A DNA stretch of 64,000 bases from Chinchilla lanigera (taxonomy: Eukaryota; Chordata; Mammalia; Rodentia; Chinchillidae). This document shows positions 46,301 through 58,300 of the stretch, piece by piece. A program made the position numbers and the translations under genes. The notes beneath the pieces are model-generated. The model was not told the origin of the DNA. It worked only from the letters and a program-made list of their open reading frames with translations, and did no database searches. The stretch is from NCBI RefSeq assembly GCF_000276665.1, contig NW_004955469.1, positions 12,642,409-12,706,408 on the forward strand, given 5' to 3'. Each line of letters opens with the position of its first letter. Within the stretch, counting starts at the first letter, position 1.

Positions 46301-49300
46301 AGGCGCTGTTTCCAACCCCACCCCAGCTAAGCACCCTAGATTCGCTAACCTTCCCTGTGTTCTGCTGCCTTAACCTTCAGACTCCAGTTTCTTCTTAGCT
46401 CCAGGCACTAGTGGTAGCAGGATGACTTCACAGGCCCTGGGCTGTTGTCAGCAATTCCCACGCAGAAAGGCCTTTCCAGGGAGGTAAAGGTCCCTGCTGG
46501 AAGTGGGTCTCCTCATGCACTACCTGAGGGCTAGCAAAAGTTTTCCATATTTCTTCCTCACAAAGAACTTCCTTGTTGCTAGAGTTTGCATGCCTCTTCT
46601 CCTGTGGTCACCTCCTTCCCTGGAGGTCACTTGCAAACCAGTGCAGGCCAATACAGCAGAACTGTCGTGGGGACTTACTAAGTTGGTGCGAATTCCTTTT
46701 ACACAGCCTGTTCCAGAGCTCAGGACTCTGCCCCAAATAACTGTTCAATAAAGGCCTGCTAATTAGATTAGGGACAGGAAGTAAGCCTGCTTTCCTCCTA
46801 CTTCCAACTGTATTACCGCCCCCACACAACTGGTTTCTTCTTATCATTTCCAAGCACTGAGCACCTATTCTATAGCAGTTGGAGTGGCCACAGGAGGGGC
46901 CTGGCACCCCACGGGCTCTGTCACTTGTTAGGGGAAAGGAGAACTAAGAGGAAGTGTGTGTGGGGGGCGGTGAGCAATTACTGCCTGGAGTGACCTGGGC
47001 CAGTCCTGTAGTCAGGAAAGGTATTTTGGAGGAGCAGAGAAGTAGGTAAAGCCCTGAGGAGCAAGAAGGTTTATGGCAAGCAGGGAAAGGTATCCAGCAG
47101 TGGGAAGGGCAATGGGAACACCAGAGGCACATTGAAAACAAGCAGCTGCACTGCTGTCCTGGAGCAGGAGGCTGCAAACAAGCGTGTAGAGGAGGGGTGC
47201 ATTTGGAAGAGCCTCGGGGTCAGAAGCTCCCAGTCTGTTCATAACTTAGTACTTCTCAACCCAGAGCTCTTCACCTGTATCCTGTCAAAGGAAGAATTTT
47301 TCTAAACATCACAAAGGCAATGACCCCTCCCAACTCCAGGAAAGTGGTCACTGATAGGATTTACTATTTAGGACCGTGCATGGAGCTTGATAAACCTGCC
47401 ACGACTGGCTCACTGGACTGAATGACATTGGGAAGACTTCCTATCTCTCTCCTGAACACTTATGTGTTCTTTTATCCCCCGGCACTGTCATTATGTAGGC
47501 AGGAGTCAAGCTGCTCTTACAAAGAGTAAGAAGCAACTGTGCTAGCATGCTGCTGATGCCCAAGGATCTGGTGCTGGAGGTATCAGCTAAAGAATACTGT
47601 ATTGTCAATTTATATAATGGTCCTGAAACTGTTCCCTCATCTGTGAAATGGGTATGTCACAAATACCTCATCCCTACTTCAATGGACCAGTGGTATGAGT
47701 CATAGTTCAAGAAATGTGATCAATAGCACAAACACCAGAGTCTGTAACAGTGGTGGCGAACCTTTTAGAGATGAGTAGCCAAACTGTAGCCCAAAGCCCC
47801 CCTTATTTGTCGCAAAGTGTCAAGACTCTGATTAAACCTCAGTGAGGAGGTTTCACTTTAGAAAGAATAACTCATACACTAACATCTTTTATCTTAAAAG
47901 AAAAACAAAACATGTGCCATAGGTTCGCCACTGCTGTCTATAACGTTATGTGTATTCTGTGGATCAGCAGGGCAGTGAGTGAACTTTTTAGAATATAAAA
48001 GGGTGAGGGGAAAATGAAATCTTTTCACTTCCTGTAGAAGGAGCTGAGACACACAGAATTCTAGAGCAAGTAAAGGGCAAACAGGCGCAAAGACTCTTAG
48101 ATCCCTCAGCATCAAGGGTCCCTTCTAGGCACAGGACCTTAAGAAAGGGTGACACGCGGGTGGGAGGAAGACAGGAGCCTCAGGAACTGGGTGTGAGGCA
48201 TGGTTAATTCTCCCGCCTATTCCCTACCAAAGGCACTAATGAGGGCTTCCTTTCTGGAACCTGTTGCTGTCTCTTGCCCAGGAAACTAGAAGTGTCACGT
48301 ACTGCTGCTGGCAGCTTGAACTGCAGGCCTGCCAAGACTGGCATTATGGTCAAACCTCCTGGTCCGTCCTCCACCACTGACCCATGTGTAACCTGAGACA
48401 AGTTGGTCTGCCTTAGTTCTTCATTTGTGAAATGGGCACAGCAACGTGTTCTGCCCAGCCCCCTGAGGAACGCAGGCGAGAAATTCAGCTGTGCTCCTCA
48501 GCCACACTCACCTCTTTGACCCTGTGCAACAGGGGCTGCAGCCAGTCCCTGTTCACCTCACAGTGGCTGTCCAGGAATGTCAGAGTGGTGCCCTGGGCAA
48601 TGTCAGCACCCCGCATCCGGGACCGGACCAGACCTGCATCAAGGACAAACCACCAGCTGGATGCCAGTGTCCTTCTATCATGTGGTAAGATCACAGAGGG
48701 GCCACCCAGCCCCTGAACACCCAAACATATACCAACCAGCTCCCACCCCCACCCCCACACTCACACCTGAGCCCTATGGGAGTCACAGACCTACCTTGAC
48801 GTTCATTGTTGCGTAAGCACTTCACTTTGGGCAGCTTGAGGAGCTGCTTGCAGTCATCAGCTGCAAAGACAAAGGTTACACCAGTGAGAGCCCAGGGAGG
48901 TGACTGCATGAAGGTGAACCTGAGGGATGAGGAGGGGAGCCCTGCTCACTGTCCCAGCTCCTGACTGCACAGCCAGTCTGGTCCTGACTCCAGGAAGCAC
49001 CTGGATATGGAAGGGGCTGCCAATCACTGTTGTTCACTGTACAAAGTGGCCCATTCAGGACGAAGTGAGCCCAACAGAGTCTCTTAGGAGTGGGTTGGTC
49101 CCCATGATCACCTATATATTTGCTTAAAAACTTTACAAGTCTGAAATCTTGGCTCAGTCCCCTAAGCACATTTCTCCTTTGACCATTAAATGATGAGATC
49201 AGACCTGTTTACTTCAGTGGGTCTGGTCAAAGCTGCTAGGAGGCCAGGAATGGGAGAGGAAGATTTGGGACTTTGCTTTCAGCTCACAGAGGCTGTCTTC

Positions 49301-52300
49301 GTGAAGGGACAGGCCAGCTTCTTCTGTGCAAAGAGCAGGTAGTGGAAGGATAGTCTCCAGCCTGCAGCTCGCTACACTGTGCCGGGGGGTGGCGGTAAGA
49401 GACCCTCTCCTAGGCACCTGACCCTGGGCTTACACTGCCCCATCGCCTCCTCAGCTCTCTAGTTCCCTGGCTCTGAACTCCATACCTTAGCTCCACCATT
49501 TTTGCTTCACTTGTTTACTGACCATAGCCTCTCTGCTTGCTCTGGACTCCTAACAGTTAACAGAAGAGATTATCATAGCTTCCTCTGGGTGAGGTCCTAT
49601 CTAAATACTCTGAAGGTGTTAACATAGTAAATTCCAATATAAACCACATATACTACTATAATCGCCTCTGTTTTATAGACAAGGAAACTGATACACATGA
49701 GGCTAGTTATTTGCTTGAGACACATGGCCAATGAGTAAGTTTTAGATGTAGGACTTGAGCCCAGGCAGTCTAGCTCCCGAGCCCATGTTTTAATCACTAG
49801 GCTCTATTCAACCCATAAGAATCCTACAGCATTTCCTTCTCCTGCCTCAGTGCCAGGCTACCAGCTAGGTCTCCCCACCTCCATGCTATTCCTCACTGGG
49901 GAAGGAAAGCAGATCACTGAGTTCCAGAACTGGGAGTCCAGACCTGATTACCCTGGGCCTTGTGTACAGCCTGCGTCTGCATTACTCTCTGTGGTTCCAA
50001 GTCACAAGGGTGGGTTTCCAGTTTTTGCACAGTAGCTCCTAGCATCTGGGCTGGTGTGAGTGGTTCTACTCTCCGAAGACTTGGAGCTGTCCCCAGTGGC
50101 CATCCCATTTCCCCTGGCTCCCCAGCAGGAAGATGTGGTTCTGCTTGGATGTGGCTCACTGCACTGAACTGCACTGAGGCTGCTGGGACAATGGCTCTCA
50201 GAGAAAGTGTCTGCACTACCAACACTCAAATCCCGACAATGCTTCTGCAATTATTGTGCCTTTCAAACTCAACACACAGGTGTCCAGATACCAGAGCATG
50301 TTTTTATGGGGAAAAGTGGGTCTGGGGTATGAATACAGGTGGAAGCAGGCTGCTTTGCTAGAATGGCTAACAGAGGTACGAGGCAGGAGATGGTAATGTA
50401 GGGGAGATGCTTCCCAGTGTGTTGGGAGACTGAAAGGCAGCTGCTCACTGTGTCACGGCCAGGTGATGAGATGTACCATGGAAGATGCCAAAGATAGGGC
50501 CCATCCAGACCTCCCCAGGAATGAAATGGAGAGAGCTGTTAGCCACGGCTCAGATTGGCAGATCAATGCAGCATTAGGATCAGGTGTCTCTTCCAACATC
50601 TAGGAATATCGGTTGAGGGTGCAGTGGGCACGCTGCATACACACAGTGTGCCCACCTGCACATAAACACATGCACCCACATGTGCATGCATTGCAAGTAC
50701 ATGTATACACATACCCACATACATATCTCACACACCAGCCAACCCAATGAAGATTTAGCTAGTTAGGTCCTCAAACACTGACAGCACAGAATCCAAGAAA
50801 TTGCTTCACAAGTGGAAAGTTTATCTCCTTGAGCCCAGGCGGGGACACTTAGTCTTCCATGCCTATTACCAACCTCCACTTTTCTCCATCCTCAGAAAAT
50901 CAGGGGATTTCACTTTGCCTGTTACACAGAGCTGGGACTGGGCATTTGTGCTTACATTGCCGGTGAGTGATATTACTTACGGTCACTGCTGAAATCATCC
51001 ACTAATATGATTTCCTGAATCAAATGCATAGGGGTTCGGTTTAACACGCTGTGAGAGGGAAAGAAGAAAAATCATTATGACCTACAGTGGCAAAATATAT
51101 GTATTAATCTGGGTTTTAAATAGACATCATTGTATTGGTAAAGGCTCAGAGCCACCAAAGAACCTGTCAAGTCACACTGCTCACCAGTGAGCCCGCAGGG
51201 ATGTAATTGCGCCTTCTCTAGCTTAATGAATGCTAACACCACCCATCAAACCACCCAAACAGAAACCCAGGCATCATCCCCAACAATCGTTTCTCTCCTG
51301 AAACCCCACATCAAACCAGTGAATGAGCCTGGCTGATTTTATTTGAAAATAAATATCGCGCAAGTGACTTTCACCTCCCGTACCTCTGCCCCAGTTCACC
51401 CTCTTCTTTCTGGTTTATTGCAGCAGCCTTGACCTGCTCCATCATCTCCCAGTTGCAGGCCCCCTTGTAGACCTGACTGAGCCTCCAGATGCTCACTAAA
51501 GCATACAAACTAACAGCACTCCACGGCAGCTCCCTGCCCTAAACCCGCAAGCCTCAGCATGCCCCGCGTAGCTTCCTGCCAGCTGAAGGTGGCCCACATC
51601 CCCGTGCATCTTGCATCGAAAGCCTGTATCCTTCCTTCTAACTCGTAACTGAGATCCTCTTCTCTGACTGCTTGAAACGGCCCCATGCTGCCCACAAGGA
51701 CCAGTTCAAATGTCACTTCCTCTCTAACAGTTTTCCAATCTACGCAGTGCAAATTAATTGCTTCCTCCTCTGGGATCCCTCAGCAGTTTGCAGCTGAAGC
51801 TTCCCATGGCTTTTATCACTTCCTAATTCTGGCGGTTGGTTTTGTGCCTCCCATCTCCCAGCAGGACCCTGATTAAGTTCTCTCTGTATCACCAAGATCC
51901 AGCACAGTGCCTTGGCCTGGAACCACTCCCATAGTGCAGACCTACTATGTGCCCCGCACTGGGCACAGAATGAGCACAGGAGAAGTGAGCTCTACCCACT
52001 GAAAGCTTGTGGCCCAGCAGCTACTCGCTACTAGCTGTGCAGACTTGAGCAAGTTACTTTAGTGCCCCATGGAGCAAAGCATCCCATCTGTAAAATGGGG
52101 ATAATTATGGGAGTATCTACTTCACAGAACTGATGAGAGAACTAAAGGAGAAAATGTATATAAGGCATTCAGCATAACATGTGGCACTAAGTGATGATAA
52201 ATAGTAGCAATTATTACTATTTTGTGCATCATCAATAATTTTTTAAACTGAACTGACTTCAGTTATGCCCTCCTGTGCTGTGAATCTCTACTCCAGGGGC

Positions 52301-55300
52301 AAAGTTGGGTTTTTGTACTAACCCCGGGGCTCAAGGCTGGCTGTGATGGCCACATCTCAAGTTCTGCATGCCCCCAAAACTTGGGAATTCTCAAAAACAC
52401 TCTTGGACAGCACCAGTCATCACAGGACACCCAGAAGCCCGTATGTTGGAAAGGGGGCTCAGAATGGGTGCTGGGGAGGTATCATAAGCATCCCTTTGAG
52501 GCCCACTCTGAGCCTGTTTTTGGTGCAGCCCCCTTTTTAAGCAGGATGTAGACCCTCCTGGAGGGGAACATTGCCTGAAGCTACCTTTATTTATGAAGAC
52601 TTAATTCTCACCATGGCAACTAGTGTAAGGTGGAGAGGAACCCAATACAAAGGCCCAAATCTGCTGTCAGTGTCTGTGGGGAAGAAGGGGACAGGGATGG
52701 GGAGGAAGCTGCACATCCACCAGAGAGTGGTGAGAGGAGAGGCTCAGCATGATTGTCCCAAAGAAAACACAACAAACCCAACCACCAGCCCTCTAATCAG
52801 GACAGGAGGGGAGAGGGAGGCAGACAGAAGAAAAAACCTGCTTGAAGAATAACCCCTAATGAGGTTTGATTACGGCTGTAGCTTCTGCATTCGATTCCCC
52901 CAAATCCCTGCCGGCTCTTTGAAATTCAAGAGTTCTCGCCTGTGAACATCAAAAGGTAAATCGCATGCAGCTCTGCGCTGGTTGAACTGAGAGATGATTA
53001 GCGAATAAAAAATGTCCAGGGTTTAAAACAGGAAAAAAAAAGAAAAAAAAAACTGAGAGATGATTAGCGAATAAAAAATGTCCAGGGTTTAAAACAGGAA
53101 AAAAAAAAGAATCATCAGCAGTAAGTGCTAATTAGACCATTTCCTGGTAACACCTGGCTTGTTTTTGCTCCTCTCATCAGAGCAATTGAAATGATGGTGG
53201 GGTCTCCCTAAAAGTGGCTCAAGGCTAGGAGGGCCTGGGATGGGCATATTCTCCGGGTGCCTCAGGTGGCTGTGGAAGGAAAAGGTCAGCTCCAGCCCCA
53301 GCAACTGAGCATGACCTGGCCTGGATGATCCTCCAACGCCCAGTGAATCTCTACGCCAGGGGCAAAGCTGGGTTTCTGTATCAACTCTGGGCCTCAAGGC
53401 TGACTGTGATGGTCACATCTCAGACCTGCACATCTGATTCTCAAAAACATTCCTGGACTGCACCAGCCTTCACAGGATACCCTTCTGCACTTCCACCTCA
53501 TTCTCACCACCCAAACCCTGGTTGCTGTGGGCGGCTACCTCCCTCAGCCTCCCACCCTCTGCAGCAGAGCAAACCCCTTTCCTCCAGGGCTTGTCTAGCA
53601 CTGGCTTTTCTCTGCTCCACCCAGCTCGGGCTGCCCCATTCCTGTCCTGCAGAGCTCAGTATGGGAATGAGCGCTCACTTTATTGGCATACACAGTATGA
53701 GACACACTTTCCCGGGATTGTTCTGGAACTTATCAGCAGCTCACCTATCTGTAGAAGGGCAGCTGCACAGATAGTGTCTATGCAGGCAGCATCTACACTT
53801 TCTGCCTGCTGCACCGTACCTGTGGGGTCCACCAGGAGCCTTGGGAGGCAGCAGGGAATCGTGGTGTGGGCTCACAGGCCAGGGCAGCCTCACCACCTAC
53901 TAGCCATGCTGTCTAGAGCTAGGTGCCTATTCGCTCCCAGCCTCCCTTTCTTTCTGTAATTACCTTTCCCTTGTAAAAGCAGCTGATATTAATACTTGAC
54001 CTACTTCACAGGCTTTTGTGCGTACGAAATGAGGAGATGTATTTGAAATTGCTTCGTGAACTCCACAGTGTTATATGCAGGCAGGTTTTATCAAATGCTC
54101 CATAAATACCGTTGAATGAAGACCCGAGGCCACTGACAGTTGAGTTCTGGAGCGAGACAGATTGGGGTTCAAGTACTGTGTCTGGGTAGCTCCACTTGCC
54201 AGCAGGAGAGCTTCAGTCTGTACTGAGCCTTTAGGCACCATTATTTCCTCTGCTGCACGAAAGAGGCTTAACACAGTGCACGGCACATAGTAGCTCCTCT
54301 CAGACGTGGGCACTGGTAATAAGAAATGCTGAAGCTGCTAACCACCATGGGCATCATGCACAGCTGAGATTTTCAAAGCCCATCCCTAAGCCAGCAGCAT
54401 CACTGTTATCTGGGGACTTGTCAGAAATGCGAGTTCTTGGGCCCTGCTCTAAATATACTGAATCAGATTCTTTGAAACCATGTTCTAATGAGACTTCCAG
54501 GAGATTCTGACATGTGCTTTTATCAGAGAGCTGCCGCTTTAGAACACTGCTATCTTCCAGGGTGGAGGCTTAGCATCACACCTATTGTCACCTGTACCTG
54601 CCCCCTATGCACCAGGCATTGCTCCCAGTCCTTTACCTCTCTGCATTTAATGTCAGGCTTCTCCACAATCATGCCAGTGAGTTAGTGCAAGAAGTCCCTG
54701 TTCTGCAGAAAAGGAAACTGAGGCAGAGAGATTACGTAGCTTGCACAGGATCACACAACTGTTCCAGGCAGAGATAGGCAAATCTAGCCATAGAATCCAA
54801 GTTTTTAACCATCTTGACCGAAGAAAGGGCCCCTCTAGGTCTGGGATATTACAAAACAACAACAACAACATACAACAGTGAGAAGAGTCAGGATGTAAGT
54901 GACTGAGTGTACATACTCCTGAGCCCCCATGGGAGGTGTGGGGCTGAAGGATGCCCCAAAAGAAAGGTTACAGCACTGGGTCTCACACAAACACAAGGAC
55001 TCTCGGTGACACAATTTAAGATGACCCATTCTTCAGGGCATACTTTCTTTCTCCTTATGTAAGTCCTTAATTAATCAAATTAAGACCATGATTCTCTGCC
55101 CTACCCCATCCATTCACCCCATCAGGCCCCTGTCTGGGTCTGAACCCCCTATTCCCAGCCCTCAGAGCCCTAGCTAATTATAGTGCTTAGGGGCTTAGAG
55201 CTCTAGACAGGGATGGTCAGAGGGTAGGCAGGCATGGTGCAGAAGGAGGAGGGCATGCACCCAAGTTCTCCCTATTTTTTCCAGCATCTTATGAGAGCCT

Positions 55301-58300
55301 TTGTTATGACAGCCTGGTGGCAAACAGATTCCAGGTTCTGCAAGTTAAAGTGGAATAGATGATGAAATCAAATTAGAAAGTACTCTTCATTGCATACCCT
55401 CAATGGCTAGTGAATTATTTGTATAACCAGGAGTAGAAGGGAGGTATAGAATCTTAAGGAATAGAAGTTTCTAGAAGTAGACTTTCTTATCCCCACTTCT
55501 AAAATCCCTCTCTGCCCAACCTGCTGACAGTGCAAGCACCTGGTGTTTACATATGGATCTCAGGCTGGTGAGTTGCTGGAACTGGGCATCACTCTTGGAT
55601 AAAGCTTGGGGGTTGGTTTACATCTGAAGGGTCTTAGAGACAAAAAAAAAAAAAAAAAAAAAGTCTATGACTCTCAATTTGGTGATCTGGAAATTCAAGG
55701 ATGCTTTCAGGGTGTTGTTGGGACCTAAACTTTGTCCCTGGGGATGAAGGATGCAGGGAGTTGGGGGCAGCGCTCCTCCCACCTAGTGGACAGAGGAGTT
55801 GGGGCTGTCCCAGTGAAGCCCCAGTGAAGTCAGAAGCCCAGGGAGGCTGGCTTTCTGCTCTCTAGCCTGGAGGCCCTGGCCTCTGCTCACCACATGTACC
55901 AGCCCAGGCTCAGCATGAAGTTCCACTGGAAGAGAAAGATAGGATGTATTCTGTAGACTACACAACTCAGGGTGCACTGATGTATGAAAACTATATTGTT
56001 GTTTCCGTGTTGTTTTGATTTTATCTTCATTCTTCTTTTGTTAGTTTAATGTTTAAAATTTAAAAAAAGAAAACTATTATTTTTAAGTGTCATCGTTACT
56101 GTTACAAAAGATACAAGGGCAGCAGGAAGAGAAAGAGAAAGGTCTCAGAGTTGAAGAAGTCTGTGGACAGCAGCTGAAGTGTCCTCTGGAGCATAACACG
56201 AAGTGTTATGGGGGCCTGGGCGCCCTGTTCATGTTACAACACACCCAAACTGTCTAAGACATTTCTGAGAGGAAGGTTTAATGTGGGAAAAGTTATACAT
56301 GTGGTTAATATCCTGCCAAGGTCACACAGCTAGGAAGTGGCAGGGTTGGCACCTGACCCAGATCTTCTGAGTCTAAGTACAGTTCCATCTTAATGCCCCA
56401 TGGCTTCTTTTGAATGCTTATAGCTGTGCAGCTACAGAGAGATAAGTAACACTGATTAAATATTTACTCCATGGCTGGCACAGTTCTCAGTCCACTAGCT
56501 GAATTAACCCACAGCAATTCTATGTGCTAAGTAGGACCAGTACCCCCCCTCCTTGATTAGCAAACAGAGCCACAGGGAGGGAAACTAAGAGATGAATAAA
56601 AGAGCTCCTGGAAGATCACACTGTGAAAAATGCATTAAGTGCTATAATAGGGATATGCAGAGAAAGGCCCAGAGGAAGCCCTTGCTGGTGTGTGTGTGTG
56701 TTTTGGCTGTGCATATTCTTGACACCAAAAACTCCCTGAAGGCATGAGAAGCCAGTGTGGAGAGTAGGTGCCTCTCTGGGGTGCTAATAATGTCCTCATG
56801 GCAACATCTGGCAAACATGCCCAGACCCGACCTGGGCAGCAGCCACCTGAGGCTGCCATTGGGTTGCTCATGAAGGTGCTCTGGTGCTCAGCACATGAAA
56901 ATAGTGGCAGGGCCCAGGCCAGCGCTTTAGAATCAGCCACTTCTGCTCTACCATGTACCTGCTCAGCCCCAGAGGCCCAGAAACTCCTTTCTGCCCTAGT
57001 GAGAGGAACCCCTTATCCCTTTCCTCCCGTAAATACCTATACCAGTTTACAAGTCAGCAAGGTACTCTATTAACTTGCAGTGAGACTCACAGTGACACCT
57101 GACAGTGACCTGGCACATGCTCTTGTCAAGAGCTATTGCCTTATGGGGAAATGAAATTTGAATCGGGCAGCCGGTGGGGTACATGTGGAAGTCAGGACAG
57201 GGCCAGCAGCTGGTGGAAGCAGCCAGTGGATCAAGTACAAAGAATATCTGAGCAGCAGACAGAACTGACCCCTTGCATGCTGGGGTGGGTCCTCTCAGGG
57301 TTTCTGAGGGACATGCCGACCCTGCACAATGGACATGCATCTCTTAGTGACCAGTGGAGCTGAAGATCTGGTAGCCTCCATCAGGATGAGCCCACTGCAG
57401 AGCACTTCCCTCCACTCAGAGCTTCCCTCTGCACATGCCGGCATGGAGGGAGGAAAGTGTGGCTTGTCTGATGAAGACGACCAGAGATTCTGCTGTGCTG
57501 CCTGTACTTCTTTGGCCCACATTTAATCTTCTTCTCCATGGCATCAGTGAACCATGGCATGGGGAAAAGGTAGCCAAAACTGCCAGGGACCTCTGAGAAC
57601 CTGGGGCAGGAATTCTGGAGCATGTCTCTTCTGGGTGCCAACTCTGTGTTCTGGGAGCAGTTCTTCTGGGGCTGGCACTGAGACTTGTGCTCAAGAAGCA
57701 TCCACCACACCATTTATACATCACGCATAACCCACACTGGTGCCAAAGTTGGTCAGAGTGGCCCAAGGGAAACAGAGCGGGAACCCAAGGTAGAAGGGAG
57801 GCCATGGAAAGGCAGGGTGCAGGGAGGGGCAACCCACAGAGGACCTGGGCCCTGGCCCCAGCCTGATGCCGGGGGTAGAGCATGTATGTACTCAGCCTCT
57901 CCAGGCTTGTCAGTTGTAAAAACAGGAACACATGCTGTCAAGGTGGTCTAGTATAAGGTAAAGGGGTTAGGGCTCTGGGACCATTTTCTCTACTCTCTGT
58001 AAACTTCTGCAAGGTACTAATGTCATAGGCCTCTGTGTTTTCCCCTGTAAGTAGGATGAGGACTTCCCTCACTGGCATGTAAGGAGCAACCCAGTGAGAC
58101 ACATATGGTGTGTAGACTATTTTCTGGCACAGACTCAGAAGTACCCGGTACTCTAGTGACACACCAGCTCCCAATGGGCACAAACCATCACCAAGTGCTA
58201 GCCCAGGGCTGGCCCACAGGCGGGGCATGTACCTTACCTGCGGATGGTTCTAAGCAAGGTGGATCTTGCCTCGTTGTGGAAAGTGATGATGATGCTGGTG

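Larger units (their letters stand above)
40091..48511 (-). other. GALNT14: GALNT14 intron 6
   Basis: Intron of 8421 bp rich in transposon relics: an L2 end, an L1 3' end with two nested SINEs, a MIR, a polypurine tract, another L1 3' end, a mariner-type MITE and an hAT element. About 46200-47700 shows no element I can name. Confidence 0.9.
48861..50980 (-). other. GALNT14: GALNT14 intron 4
   Basis: Intron of 2120 bp with a MIR at 49590-49805 and a CA-rich stretch near 50637-50740. Nothing else recognised. Confidence 0.9.
51049..58237 (-). other. GALNT14: GALNT14 intron 3
   Basis: Intron of 7189 bp with an L2 end, four or five MIR fragments, a MER5-type fragment, a perfect 66-bp tandem duplication and a poly-A run. 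The region 57050-57950 has overlapping minus-strand open frames that match no protein I recognise. Confidence 0.9.

Noticed and set aside
57416..57931. 171-codon minus-strand open frame with overlapping shorter frames, possible processed pseudogene
   Set aside because: Neither frame matches a protein I recognise, and there is no A tail or target duplication. A protein search of 57050-57950 would settle it.
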